Shown piece after piece: positions 5,461 to 5,506 of a stretch of 5,506 nucleotides of DNA. This stretch comes from CAWBCR01 sp963787375. GTDB lineage: Bacteria > Chloroflexota > Anaerolineae > Aggregatilineales > UBA3940. Each line of letters opens with the position of its first letter. The first letter of the stretch is position 1. A program made the position numbers and the translations under genes. The notes beneath the pieces were generated by a model that was given only the letters and a program-made list of their open reading frames with translations, made no database searches and was not told the DNA's origin. Location of the stretch: contig CAWBCR010000019.1 of NCBI GenBank assembly GCA_963787375.1, positions 1 through 5,506 of the forward strand, given 5' to 3'.

Positions 5461-5506
5461 TGAGCTAAGCGACCGTCATAAACACAAGACAGGCTGCGGA
5501 TCGCGC

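Noticed and set aside
1..5506. CRISPR arrays, tRNA or rRNA genes, insertion sequences, attachment sites
   Set aside because: No spaced direct repeats, cloverleaf-like segments, transposase motifs or terminal inverted repeats were seen. The window looks like ordinary core-metabolism DNA apart from the points listed.

Overview
The window is GC-rich, densely coded DNA with all five supported genes on the + strand. It is part of a cytochrome c maturation (Ccm, System I) locus. The sequence style suggests an environmental Chloroflexota bacterium (Anaerolineae-like): this is an inference from the CcmH motif (CPVC followed by a second Cys pair), the gene order and the CPBP proteins, and no ribosomal or other marker gene is present to confirm it.

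Layout. Bases 1-135 hold no supported gene, only a possible promoter and a perfect 13-bp hairpin. A CPBP-family membrane protein follows (136-810). Then comes a 173-base, relatively AT-rich intergenic region with three inverted repeats built on TGAC/GTCA half-sites around an extended -10 promoter. This probably starts the ccm transcription unit: ccmE (984-1517), a 117-base spacer with a hairpin, ccmF (1635-3815), a second and larger CPBP-family protein (3823-4863, 7 bases after ccmF), and ccmH (4876-5420, 12 bases after the CPBP gene). A T-poor hairpin follows ccmH, and the last ~45 bases show nothing.

How the genes work together. CcmE is the membrane-anchored haem chaperone that carries haem outside the membrane. 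CcmF is the WWD-domain haem lyase that takes haem from CcmE. CcmH is the thiol-redox partner that keeps the apocytochrome CXXCH cysteines reduced for CcmF. The haem exporter genes ccmABC, the thioredoxin-like ccmG and ccmI are not in the window and may lie outside it. The second CPBP gene is packed as an operon member between ccmF and ccmH, so a role linked to cytochrome c or membrane protein maturation is possible but unproven.

Most notable points: (1) CcmE has CPTRY (CxxxY) in place of the usual HxxxY haem-binding motif, yet the locus also carries a ccmH, whereas CxxxY-type CcmE is classically described in systems lacking CcmH; (2) ccmH is split by a -1 frame change in a C/G homopolymer stretch between its signal peptide and its redox domain; (3) both CPBP proteins depart from the canonical EExxxR motif; (4) CcmF has a ~50-residue insertion just before its first conserved haem-ligand histidine; (5) ccmE has a dyad-rich promoter region.
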